A stretch of DNA of 47,401 nucleotides from Phycisphaerae bacterium (GTDB lineage: Bacteria; Planctomycetota; Phycisphaerae; Phycisphaerales; SM1A02), in NCBI GenBank assembly GCA_002689385.1, contig NZFX01000061.1, forward strand, positions 3,722 to 51,122, read 5' to 3'. Position numbers and translations under genes: made by a program. The notes beneath the pieces are model-generated. The model did no database searches and had not been told where the DNA came from. It saw only the letters and a program-made list of their open reading frames with translations. Shown piece by piece: positions 26,962 to 34,912 of the stretch; within the stretch, counting starts at the first letter, position 1; every line of letters starts with the position of its first letter.

Positions 26962-27890
26962 TGGCTGATTTTGGTAAGACCATGCATGCAAGACCAGAGA
27001 AGATTGATGAACTTTTAGGTTCCCAATTGATGGCCTCTTTGGACAAGCTTGATATTGTCGCGAGGAAGATATTTAGTGGCAAAACGCAGGGCGAACGGCG
27101 TAGTCGGCGACGGGGCATGAGCGTTGAATTTGCTGATTACAGGCAGTACACATCGGGAGATGACTTGCGATTTATCGATTGGAACGTGTACGCTCGACTT
27201 GACCGCCTTTTTATGAAAATCTTCTTGGAAGAAGAAGAGTTGACTCTTGGTATTGCTATTGATGCCAGTGCATCGATGGAGTTTGGTAACCCAAACAAAT
27301 TTGACTTTGCAAGGCGACTAGCAATGGCGCTTGGATACATCGCGTTGAGCAGCCACAATAAAGTTTCACTATTTTCCTTTAACGATAAAGGGGTGAGACG
27401 GCTCTCCGCTATGCGAGGTCAAAAACGAACTCGCGATGCTGGGCAGTGGCTGTTAGGGTTAATGCCAGAAGGCGGTACATCTTTTGTTGATGCTTGTAAA
27501 ACGATTTCAACTTCTAGGCTGGGTAGAGGTGTTTTGGTTGTTCTTAGTGATTGTTTTGAAACTGATGGAATCAAGCAAGGGTTGTCCTACCTCGTTGGTG
27601 GTGGATGGGATGTGTTTGTAATGCAGATTTTATCTCCAGAAGAAATTGACCCAATTCAGGCGGGACTTGAAGGCGATTTGCGATTAGAAGATGCAGAATC
27701 ATCAGATGCCTGTGAAATTACCGTGACAGCACCGTTAGTGGATACCTACAAAAAACGATTGCGGTTGTATTGCGAAGATATTCGTGAGCAATGCACAAGG
27801 GTAGGCGCAGGCAGCGTGAAGGTTTCAACAGACGTGAATATGGAACAACTTATTGTGGAGTATTTGCGTAGCCGAGGGTTGCTTCGATGA
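26961..27890 (+). CDS. DUF58 domain protein
   Basis: A 309-residue protein of the DUF58 family, VWA-like folds that accompany MoxR ATPases. The diagnostic block is RSRRRGMSVEFADYRQYTSGD, DLRFIDWNVYARLDRLFMK, and EEEELTLGIAIDASASMEFG, the last holding an intact DxSxS metal-binding motif (near residue 107). No transmembrane segment is seen, so it is probably cytoplasmic. Its ATG shares one base with the moxR stop (TGATG) and its stop overlaps the next ATG (ATGA), consistent with coupled translation. Confidence 0.94.
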   Translation: MADFGKTMHARPEKIDELLGSQLMASLDKLDIVARKIFSGKTQGERRSRRRGMSVEFADYRQYTSGDDLRFIDWNVYARLDRLFMKIFLEEEELTLGIAIDASASMEFGNPNKFDFARRLAMALGYIALSSHNKVSLFSFNDKGVRRLSAMRGQKRTRDAGQWLLGLMPEGGTSFVDACKTISTSRLGRGVLVVLSDCFETDGIKQGLSYLVGGGWDVFVMQILSPEEIDPIQAGLEGDLRLEDAESSDACEITVTAPLVDTYKKRLRLYCEDIREQCTRVGAGSVKVSTDVNMEQLIVEYLRSRGLLR

Positions 27891-29872
27891 TTTGGGTGAC
27901 GCCTGAAACAGGATTGATTCTTGGTGCAGCAACGATTCCATTTCTTTTGTTGTTGTATTTTTTGCGATTGCGGCGGCAACCGTTGCGGATTTCCTCCACC
28001 ATGTTGTGGGAGGGGGCTGTGGAAGATTTGCATGCGAACTCACCATTCCAAAGATTGCGTCCTAGCGTGTTGCTCCTCTTGCAACTGTTCGCTTTATTGC
28101 TCGTAGTGCTTTCGTTAATGCAACCACAAGTAGAAGGCGGTTCGCCAAAGTTAGGAAAACATGTACTGTTAATTGATCGGTCCGCTTCAATGGCATCTCA
28201 AAACAATGATGGCGTGACACGGCTCGAACAGGCGAAAGAGCAAGCTAAAGAGTTAGTGACACAACTTCATGGCGGAGGTTTGTTTTCAGGAACAGGTGGA
28301 GAAACAATGATAGTTGCTTTTTCAGACACCGCTGAAATCAGCATCCCATTCACAAATTCGGAACAACAACTCGTTGCGGCAATAGATGCAATTAATATAA
28401 CGCACGGCGGTTCAAGTATCGTTGATGCATTAAAACTTGCACGGGCGTATACAACAAATGTCGACCCAGAAAAAAACGGGTTGTCATTGAGTGAATCCGC
28501 ACAACTCGAGCTCTTTAGTGATGGCTCTATAGCAGGGTTGCAATCTGAAGCGTTGCAACGCGGGGAAACAGTACGGTACCATCAACTTGGCAAAGAAACA
28601 GATACAAATATAGGTATCGGAACAATGAGCGCCAAACGTGTTTCGGAAGCGAGCGATGATGTTCAGGTTTTTATTTCACTCTTGAATACAAGTAATCAAG
28701 TTGTGTCAACGGATGTGGAAATTTCAGTAAATGGTATTCCGATTGGGATACAGCAAGTTGAGATACCCGCGAAAGAAAGTGGCACACCTGGCTCTGCAAG
28801 TGTTGTCTTTGTTCCATTTTCTATGCCAAGCGGGGGAGTGATTCTTGCGACATTAGACACCGCTGATGCGTTGGTAATTGATAATATTGCATCGCTTGTT
28901 ATTGCTCCACCAAAAGACTTGAAGGTGTTGCTTTCAGAGGATAAAGCTCCGCTACTCAAGACTGTTTTAGAAGGCATGCCATTAGCAGAATTAAAGGTTG
29001 TGCAACCGAACCAACTTCGAGACATGATTGTTTCGGGAGAGACTGCTCAGTTTGATGTTGTTGTTACGCGTGATGTTTCTCTTGACATGTTGCCTATAGG
29101 AAAGTTTCTTATCTTTGGGCAACCACCAAAACTTAAAGCGTTTTCTACTTTTGTTGAAGGCGAAGCGCAGGTCATGCTCGTTGCAAATGAATCACACCCT
29201 GTGATGCGGTTTGTTCGGTTTGAAGAAATCGTTGTTTCGAATGGATATGAAATTATCACCGATGGAAGTATGGAAACGTTGCTCGAGGGAAGCGGTTGGC
29301 CAGCGGTCATGTCGACTCGACTTAATGGGGTGCAAGTAGTGTATGTTGCGTTCGACCCACTTGAAAGCAATTGGCCATACCTTCGAAGTTTCCCATTCTT
29401 TGTTTATAATGCGGTGCATTATCTGGGTCGATCTGGGGACGCTGTTTCAACCGCGCTTCGCAGTGTTGGTGAAACAATTAGTATGGATATTCCTGAAGGA
29501 ATAGCATCAGTTACTGTAATTGAGCCAAATGGCGATTTCCATGAGGTGAACGTTTCACAAGAAGGAAGTATTACTTGGGGCCCAATTCGGTTAACTGGGC
29601 AACATACTCTTTCTTGGTCAGGAACGAAGCAACACACTATTGCTGTGAATACATCAGTTGCAGAAATGGATATAGCGAGTACGCCAACTATTTCAATTGG
29701 TGCGACCGAAGTTACCGCAAGTGGCTCAAGCGGCAACTCGTTTATTCAATTGTGGCCGTGGGCACTTGGGGCGGTACTTTTTGTTTTGCTTGTAGAGTGG
29801 TGGGTGTATCAACGAAAGACTGGTGGAGTACATCGTTTTTTGCATTCGAAAGTAAAAGATACATGGGCATAA
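27887..29872 (+). CDS. BatA-like membrane protein with VWA domain
   Basis: A 661-residue protein. The N-terminus has a BatA-type anchor: LILGAATIPFLLLLYFLRLRR, then ISSTMLWEGAVEDLHANSPFQ, and a second membrane segment VLLLLQLFALLLVVLSLMQP. The VWA domain follows with HVLLIDRSASMASQNN (intact DxSxS) and GGSSIVDALKLARAYT. Further on are beta-sandwich regions and a degenerate amidotransferase-like segment. A C-terminal membrane segment LWPWALGAVLFVLLVEWWVY ends in a short basic tail. It belongs to the Bat-like set with the MoxR and DUF58 proteins, and its last 10 bases overlap the murD start. Confidence 0.92.
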   Translation: MIWVTPETGLILGAATIPFLLLLYFLRLRRQPLRISSTMLWEGAVEDLHANSPFQRLRPSVLLLLQLFALLLVVLSLMQPQVEGGSPKLGKHVLLIDRSASMASQNNDGVTRLEQAKEQAKELVTQLHGGGLFSGTGGETMIVAFSDTAEISIPFTNSEQQLVAAIDAINITHGGSSIVDALKLARAYTTNVDPEKNGLSLSESAQLELFSDGSIAGLQSEALQRGETVRYHQLGKETDTNIGIGTMSAKRVSEASDDVQVFISLLNTSNQVVSTDVEISVNGIPIGIQQVEIPAKESGTPGSASVVFVPFSMPSGGVILATLDTADALVIDNIASLVIAPPKDLKVLLSEDKAPLLKTVLEGMPLAELKVVQPNQLRDMIVSGETAQFDVVVTRDVSLDMLPIGKFLIFGQPPKLKAFSTFVEGEAQVMLVANESHPVMRFVRFEEIVVSNGYEIITDGSMETLLEGSGWPAVMSTRLNGVQVVYVAFDPLESNWPYLRSFPFFVYNAVHYLGRSGDAVSTALRSVGETISMDIPEGIASVTVIEPNGDFHEVNVSQEGSITWGPIRLTGQHTLSWSGTKQHTIAVNTSVAEMDIASTPTISIGATEVTASGSSGNSFIQLWPWALGAVLFVLLVEWWVYQRKTGGVHRFLHSKVKDTWA

Positions 29873-31113
29873 ATTTCAAAGACGCACGAGTTACCGTCAT
29901 GGGCCTTGGCCGATTTGGGGGTGGGCTTGGAGTGACCCGTTGGCTTCTTGCACAAGGCGCCAAAGTGATTTTAACAGACCTTGCAACGGAAGATGCATTG
30001 GCGGCACAAATTACTGATCTTGGAACTCATGCAAATTTAGAGTGTGTGTTTGGAGAACACCGCGAAGAAGATTTTGTACATGCCGATGTTGTCATTGCGA
30101 ATCCTGCAGTTCCAATGCCGTGGAAAAACATGTATCTCCAATCCGCTTGGCGTGCAGGCGTGACAGTTACGACGGAGATAGAAATACTCACAAACCAATT
30201 GAACCGCAAAAAGGTCATTGGGGTCACTGGTTCTTCAGGGAAATCGACGACTGCTTCAATGATTTACGCTGGCCTGCAGTCTGCGTGCGTTCCTTGCTTA
30301 TTGGGAGGAAACATTGGAGGCAGTTTACTTACGCAACTTTCTTCAATAAATTCTGAGACCATTGTTGTATTGGAATTGTCGAGCGCGATGTTGTGGTGGC
30401 TAGAAAAAAACGGCGGTTGGTCACCAAGTGTTGCAGTATTGACAACGATAGAGCCCAACCACCTTGATTGGCATGGTTCGTTTGATGAATATAAATCGTG
30501 CAAGGAGTTATTGTTTAAACACCAATCCGAGGACGACACATCCCTGACGCAAGATGCAGAAGCTTCTTTTGAAGGCCTTTTATTGATTGGAAAACATAAC
30601 GAGCGTAATGCTGCAGTTGCTTTTTTGGCAGCCATCTCTGCGGGCGCGGACGCTAAACGGGTTCGTAAGGGGATTCAGGAGTTTCGCGGTCTACCGCATC
30701 GGTTGCAGTATGTTTGCGATGGTTTTTATAATGATTCAAAATCAACAACGCCTACGGCAACTAAATTAGCAGTTGATGCTTTTGATGATGCAGATAAAGT
30801 ACATTTAATTGTTGGTGGGTACGACAAAAAGATCGGTTTGGAATTGCTCGCAAAACAATCTGAGCGCGTCGCATGCATGTATGCAATTGGTGCAACTGCT
30901 CCCGCACTTGTAGAACAATGTTTGCGTGAAGTAATACAATGTGCGTCTTTAGAAGAAGCAGTGATTCGCGCAATGAAAAATATGAAAGAAGGAGATGTAC
31001 TTCTTTTAAGCCCTGGTTGTGCAAGCTGGGACCAATTTGCAAACTATGAGGCGCGTGGTGAATTGTTTTGCGAACTTGTTACTGCAGCGAAAACGAACCA
31101 ACAAGTTCACTAA
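29863..31113 (+). CDS. murD: UDP-N-acetylmuramoyl-L-alanine--D-glutamate ligase, short form
   Basis: Adds D-glutamate to the peptidoglycan precursor in the cytoplasm. It is 416 residues from the ATG at 29863; the frame is open further upstream, but that part only shadows the BatA-like gene. Signatures are VTVMGLGRFGGGLGVTRWL, P-loop GVTGSSGKSTTASMI, GGNIGGSLL, VLELSSAMLWWLEKNGGWSP, PNHLDWHGSFDEYKSCKELL, LPHRLQYVCDGFYNDSKSTT and LLLSPGCASWDQFANYEARG. Two oddities: the P-loop reads GSSGKS rather than the usual GTNGKS, and the segment between YKSCK and GKHNERN is about 35 residues shorter than in E. coli MurD. The lysine that is carbamylated in MurD appears present (YKSCK). Its 3' end overlaps pyrD on the other strand by 35 bases. 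Confidence 0.9.
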   Translation: MGINFKDARVTVMGLGRFGGGLGVTRWLLAQGAKVILTDLATEDALAAQITDLGTHANLECVFGEHREEDFVHADVVIANPAVPMPWKNMYLQSAWRAGVTVTTEIEILTNQLNRKKVIGVTGSSGKSTTASMIYAGLQSACVPCLLGGNIGGSLLTQLSSINSETIVVLELSSAMLWWLEKNGGWSPSVAVLTTIEPNHLDWHGSFDEYKSCKELLFKHQSEDDTSLTQDAEASFEGLLLIGKHNERNAAVAFLAAISAGADAKRVRKGIQEFRGLPHRLQYVCDGFYNDSKSTTPTATKLAVDAFDDADKVHLIVGGYDKKIGLELLAKQSERVACMYAIGATAPALVEQCLREVIQCASLEEAVIRAMKNMKEGDVLLLSPGCASWDQFANYEARGELFCELVTAAKTNQQVH

Positions 31114-32005
31114 TAGATCTGCATCCTTGCCTTGCAACCCAATCGGTAAGTTTGTTTGCAATGTTTGGAGCAATCGATGGGTTGACAAACGAAGCAGTGC
31201 CGATTCCAACAGCGGAAGCGCCTGCAAGAATAAACTCAGCAGCATCTTTCCAGTGCATGGTTCCGCCCGTTCCAATAATTGGAATGTTCGCGTCTTTTGC
31301 AACATCGCGGTATACATCATGCACTACGCGTACTGCTGCAGGGTGTATCATTGCTCCGGAAGCGCCGCCTACTCCACGCGATATTTTTGTACGTTTCGTT
31401 TCAACATCAATTGCTAGCGATGGAATGGTGTTGATAAGCGTGAGCGCGTCAGCCCCAGAGTGAATGGCAGATGCGGCATGCGGGCGAATGTCGCCTGGTG
31501 CTGCAGAAAGTTTAACAATCATGCCCTTGTTCGTAAGCACTTGTTTTATTTCGGTAAGCAAGGTTGCGAGTCGTTTTGGGCAACCGCCGAATTCAAGACC
31601 ATCCGATGTGTTTGGGCAGGAAACATTGACTTCCACAAGTTCGATTCCGTCAACAGAATTCATTGCATTAGCAACAGAAACATACGCGTCTATACAATCT
31701 CCCGCGATTGACCCGATGACGGTTGTGTTCAGTGCTCCAGCTTTTGTCGATTGATTTTTTATGAACGAATCGACCCCTTCGTTTGCAAGCCCGATGGCAT
31801 TAAGCATACCGCCTTTGAGTGTCGCGATTCGCACAGGGTCGTTACCGATGCGTGGCTCTTGAGTTATGGATTTTGTTATGATTGCACCAATATTTTTCAG
31901 ATTAATGGCATCTTTGATTTCACCCATGACTCCGCAGGTGCCAGCAGCGAGAACAACGGGGTTACGAAGCGTAGTATTTCCGAGTGTAACTTGCATCTCT
32001 GCCAT
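31079..32005 (-). CDS. pyrD: Dihydroorotate dehydrogenase, class 1
   Basis: A 308-residue FMN enzyme oxidising dihydroorotate to orotate in pyrimidine synthesis. Visible blocks are NPVVLAAGTCG, IITKSITQEPRIGNDPVRI, MLNAIGLANEGVDSF, VEVNVSCPNTSDGLEFGG, IVKLSAAPGD, ALTLINTIPSLAIDVET, GGASGAMIHPAAVRVV and IPIIGTGGTMHWKDAAEFIL with AGASAVGIGTA. Length and the internal IGLAN segment favour the class 1B (NAD-linked) type, but the electron-transfer partner PyrK is not adjacent. A second ATG at codon 4 gives MQVTLGNTTLRNP and may be the true start. It is divergent from the TPR-YggX gene. Confidence 0.93.
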   Translation of the reverse strand: MAEMQVTLGNTTLRNPVVLAAGTCGVMGEIKDAINLKNIGAIITKSITQEPRIGNDPVRIATLKGGMLNAIGLANEGVDSFIKNQSTKAGALNTTVIGSIAGDCIDAYVSVANAMNSVDGIELVEVNVSCPNTSDGLEFGGCPKRLATLLTEIKQVLTNKGMIVKLSAAPGDIRPHAASAIHSGADALTLINTIPSLAIDVETKRTKISRGVGGASGAMIHPAAVRVVHDVYRDVAKDANIPIIGTGGTMHWKDAAEFILAGASAVGIGTASFVNPSIAPNIANKLTDWVARQGCRSISELVGSFSLQ

Positions 32006-32014
32006 CTATTGGTC

Positions 32015-32020
32015 ATTGTA
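32015..32020 (-). promoter_or_regulatory. Predicted -10 element of pyrD (TACAAT)
   Basis: On the minus strand AAAGTACAAT ends 9 bases before the pyrD ATG, so the leader would be only a few bases. No clear -35 was found. Confidence 0.4.
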
Positions 32021-32024
32021 CTTT

Positions 32025-32039
32025 AGAGGTCGAGCCTCT
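32025..32039. promoter_or_regulatory. Palindrome between divergent promoters, possible operator
   Basis: AGAGG-TCGAG-CCTCT is a 5-bp inverted repeat located between the two divergent -10 elements (32015-32020 and 32066-32071), where a regulator could affect both genes. It is short and may be chance. Confidence 0.25.
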
Positions 32040-32065
32040 GTGGGGTCAGACTTCATGAATGACGG

Positions 32066-32071
32066 TACAAT
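32066..32071 (+). promoter_or_regulatory. Predicted -10 element of the TPR-YggX gene (TACAAT)
   Basis: GGTACAAT ends 6 bases before the ATG at 32078. With the usual 7-base distance the first transcribed base would be the A of the ATG. Confidence 0.5.
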
Positions 32072-32077
32072 AGGTCT

Positions 32078-32668
32078 ATGAATGATATACAAGATAAAAT
32101 TGAACGGTTTCAGAATATGGCAGCAGCTGATCCATCGAATGATATGGCCCACTTCAGCCTTGGCTCGGCATTCCTTGAAGCAAAACGGTTTGCTGAAGCG
32201 GCAACGAGTTTTGAGGCGTGTGTAAAATTGAACCCAGAAATGACAAGAGCGATGGAGCTTGGCGGCTCGGCTTTGCTTCAAATTGGCAACAAAGTAGAAG
32301 CGAAAAAACTACTTATTCAAGGGTATGAACAGGCTGCCGCTAAGGGCGAAATGCGTGTGAAGGACGGTATTGCAGAGGTGATGAAATCTGCAGGTATTGA
32401 ATTGCCAATAGTCGAGCAAGCATTAACGAGCGAATCAGGGACGCCGCTTGAAGAACCGCCACTGCCTGGGGAAACGGGTAAATGGATTTTTGAAAACGTT
32501 GATGAAGCGCAATGGGATACTTGGATTGGCCAAGGAACGAAAGTGATAAACGAGTTACGCCTTGATTTTTCCAAACTCGAAGACCAAAAGGTGTACGGCG
32601 AATATATGGCGGAATTTTTAGGCATACCGTCAGAAATAGTTGCACGAGATGCAAAGGAAACTGAATAA
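32078..32668 (+). CDS. TPR domain fused to a YggX-like iron-trafficking domain
   Basis: 196 residues. The N-terminal half has two to three TPR-like helical pairs (NDMAHFSLGSAFLEAKRFAE AATSFEACVKLNPEMTRAME). The C-terminal third, from GETGKWIFENVDEAQWDTWI through GQGTKVINELRLDF and KVYGEYMAEFLGI, lines up with the YggX Fe(II)-trafficking/oxidative-protection fold (GKRIYNEISKEAWxxW ... MLINEKKLN ... VNFLF in E. coli, from memory). The N-terminal strand of YggX bearing its single conserved cysteine is missing; the protein has one Cys, inside the TPR part (FEACVK). A role in iron handling or protection of iron-sulfur enzymes is therefore only inferred. It is first in a six-gene run with probable coupled translation to the next gene (TAATG). 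Confidence 0.75.
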   Translation: MNDIQDKIERFQNMAAADPSNDMAHFSLGSAFLEAKRFAEAATSFEACVKLNPEMTRAMELGGSALLQIGNKVEAKKLLIQGYEQAAAKGEMRVKDGIAEVMKSAGIELPIVEQALTSESGTPLEEPPLPGETGKWIFENVDEAQWDTWIGQGTKVINELRLDFSKLEDQKVYGEYMAEFLGIPSEIVARDAKETE

Positions 32669-33354
32669 TGAATATGGTCGATGATCTAGATGCTCAACCA
32701 ATATACCCTGAAGAAACAATGCCCAAAGAGCGAAGTGGATTAGCAACTGCTGCCTTAATTTGTTCACTCATAATCTGCTGTCCAATTACCACAATAGTTG
32801 GACCAATTCTCGGAGTGATTTCTTTGCTTACGTTAAAGGGTCGATCGGGAAAAGGATTCGCATGGACAGCAATTATTGTTGGTTTAATTTCAACAATTCT
32901 TTGGGTTGCAGCAGGGCTGTTCTTTGGTGGTATGGCTGTACGCTTTATCGAGCAAGCAGGCGAGGTAACTACTACGACAATTGAAGCGGGGTACGACGGC
33001 AATTATACATTGTTAAGAGAAGGGCTTGCCCGTAGTTCAGTTACTGTTAGCGATGAAGAAATAGCATCATTTATTGAACAATTACAGAGCCGCTACGGCA
33101 AATTTGATTCTGCTGTGATGAACATGGAAGAGCAAGATCAAACACTTAAGCCAACGAGTAACGAAGCGCCACTGCCAATCAGTCTTGTTTTTGAAACAAC
33201 TGATGTGCCAGCTGATGTGTTGATGGAAGTTATACCTGGTGGGGGTTTTGATTTCGAGTTAAAGATTGGCTGCATTCGTATCAACGATTCAAAAAATGGG
33301 GACCTTGTTTTCCCCACCGGTTCTGATTGCGATAATACGAACGCATCGGACTGA
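32668..33354 (+). CDS. Small membrane protein with DUF4190-like domain
   Basis: 228 residues. After a short acidic N-terminus, SGLATAALICSLIICCPITT and GPILGVISLLTLKGRSGKGF then AWTAIIVGLISTILWVAAGL form two or three membrane segments in the DUF4190 pattern. A soluble C-terminal domain of about 140 residues follows with SLQSRYGKF-like text (IEQLQSRYGKFDSAV) and DLVFPTGSDCD at the end. The gene shares one base with the previous stop. The next gene has the same architecture, so the two appear to be diverged tandem duplicates. Function unknown. Confidence 0.75.
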   Translation: MNMVDDLDAQPIYPEETMPKERSGLATAALICSLIICCPITTIVGPILGVISLLTLKGRSGKGFAWTAIIVGLISTILWVAAGLFFGGMAVRFIEQAGEVTTTTIEAGYDGNYTLLREGLARSSVTVSDEEIASFIEQLQSRYGKFDSAVMNMEEQDQTLKPTSNEAPLPISLVFETTDVPADVLMEVIPGGGFDFELKIGCIRINDSKNGDLVFPTGSDCDNTNASD

Positions 33355-33370
33355 TAAAATTTATTGACTA

Positions 33371-34030
33371 ATGCAAAAAAAAAGAATCAACCCATGGTCC
33401 CTCGTTGCAGTTCTAAGCGCTATTGGATTTTGCCCGCTTTTTACGATTGCAGCAATTCTTTTTGGCATTCGTGCATTGGTGGACATCAAAGCTAAAGGCG
33501 ACACCCGCGGTGTACGTCTTTCATGGTTTGCTATTCTTTTCGGGTCGCTTGTGACCGGCCTGTGGGGCGGTGGAATGTACTGGTGGGATGTAAACGTTCG
33601 AGCTCAAATTGAACTTGGACCCATCGACGCTATTTCACATGGGCAAAATGGTAAGGTCGAAAGTTTTGAATCAGAATTTCTTGTTCCGTACAATGGTGAA
33701 GAAACGGGTCGTTTTCTTGCTGCTATCAATAAACGCTACGGCGCATTGATCACAGGTAAACTTGATCAGGAAGTCGGTGAAGCTGATATTGAAAGCGACA
33801 AGTTGTTCCTGGGTATGGTTCCAATGGAATCACAACTTGAATATGTATTGCAATTCACAAATAAGGAAGATGTGCACTTGACTGTAAAATATGTACTTTT
33901 TGAAACTACTGAGGGAAGAAGTGCATACAAAAACAAGTTTGCGTGGTTCCAAATTGACGATGAAGAACTTGGCAATCTCGTGTACCCCCCAATAGAAGGC
34001 ACAATGGAGCAAAATCAAAATGGTGAATGA
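33371..34030 (+). CDS. Small membrane protein, paralogue of the preceding gene
   Basis: 219 residues. The basic start MQKKRINPW is followed by SLVAVLSAIGFCPLFTIAAI and LFGIRALVDIKAKGDTRGVR, then SWFAILFGSLVTGLWGGGMY. This is the same double-hydrophobic, Lys/Gly-turn layout as the protein before it. The soluble C-terminal domain also corresponds (AAINKRYGALITG against QLQSRYGKFDSAV; GNLVYPPIEG against GDLVFPTGSD). It overlaps the MlaF-like gene by 11 bases, tying the pair to the lipid-transport genes. Function unknown. Confidence 0.75.
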   Translation: MQKKRINPWSLVAVLSAIGFCPLFTIAAILFGIRALVDIKAKGDTRGVRLSWFAILFGSLVTGLWGGGMYWWDVNVRAQIELGPIDAISHGQNGKVESFESEFLVPYNGEETGRFLAAINKRYGALITGKLDQEVGEADIESDKLFLGMVPMESQLEYVLQFTNKEDVHLTVKYVLFETTEGRSAYKNKFAWFQIDDEELGNLVYPPIEGTMEQNQNGE

Positions 34031-34907
34031 CTCCGTCATTTCAGTACGTGATCTTGTTTGCCGTTTTGGCGAACAAACAGTACTTGATGGAGTGAATCTC
34101 GATGTACACGAGGGTGAAGTTCTTGTCATCATGGGAGGTTCGGGCTCAGGGAAATCGACACTACTTCGACACATGATTGGCACGTTCATTCCAGATGCAG
34201 GCACAGTGTGCGTTTTTGGGGAAGATTTAGCTCGACTAAATGAACAATCTATGAACCAAGTTCGTCGAAAATTTGGCATTTTGTTTCAATCAGGCGCGCT
34301 GTTTAACTCGATGAGTGTTGCTGATAATGTTGCACTTTCCCTTCGTGAACATACGGATCTTGACCCTGACATTATTGAATTCATTGTTAAAATTAAACTC
34401 GAACAAGTCGGGCTTCGTGAAGCTGCTGAAAAATTTCCTTCGCAAATATCAGGGGGGATGAAAAAGCGCGCAGGTCTAGCAAGAGCACTCGCCCTTGACC
34501 CTAAACTACTTTTTTACGACGAACCCTCTGCAGGTCTTGATCCAGTTACAAGCGCAACAATCGATCAACTTATTTTGGACCTTGCGAAAAAGGCAGGGGC
34601 AACAAGTGTCGTTGTGACGCACGAAATGGACTCTGCATTTGTTATCGCAGACAGAATGGCAATGCTCGACAAGGGGAAAATGTTGATGGTTGATACTCGG
34701 GAAGCATTCGAAACGCTTCGAGATTGGCCAATTGAAAAACTAGAAGAACTCGACGAACGTCAACAACTTATACGCCAGTTTTTGCGCGGTGATGCTGAAG
34801 GTCCGTTGACCAAAAGAAAAGAAGAGTCAAGTTACGCAGAAGATTTATTAGGTATTGGTGCACCCCGGCTCACACAAGGTCCATCTGTTCATTCCTCTAA
34901 GGAGTAA
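34020..34907 (+). CDS. mlaF: MlaF-like ABC transporter ATP-binding protein
   Basis: The 295-residue ATPase of a phospholipid-trafficking ABC system linking the inner and outer membranes. It has Walker A MGGSGSGKSTLLRHM (residues 38-52), Q-loop GILFQSGALFNSMSV, the Mla-specific signature ISGGMKKRAGLARALALDPK, Walker B LLFYDEPSAGLDPVTSATID and the switch VVVTHEMDSAF. The C-terminal 50 residues are an extension after RQFLRGDAEGPL. An MCE protein gene follows 5 bases downstream, but the permease (MlaE) is absent from this window, which differs from the usual mlaFED order. Confidence 0.9.
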   Translation: MVNDSVISVRDLVCRFGEQTVLDGVNLDVHEGEVLVIMGGSGSGKSTLLRHMIGTFIPDAGTVCVFGEDLARLNEQSMNQVRRKFGILFQSGALFNSMSVADNVALSLREHTDLDPDIIEFIVKIKLEQVGLREAAEKFPSQISGGMKKRAGLARALALDPKLLFYDEPSAGLDPVTSATIDQLILDLAKKAGATSVVVTHEMDSAFVIADRMAMLDKGKMLMVDTREAFETLRDWPIEKLEELDERQQLIRQFLRGDAEGPLTKRKEESSYAEDLLGIGAPRLTQGPSVHSSKE

Positions 34908-34912
34908 TTTAT

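Noticed and set aside
29575-29862. N-terminal extension of murD
   Set aside because: The frame is open, but the translation is only the BatA-like gene read in another frame; the Rossmann start VTVMGLGRFG follows the ATG at 29863.
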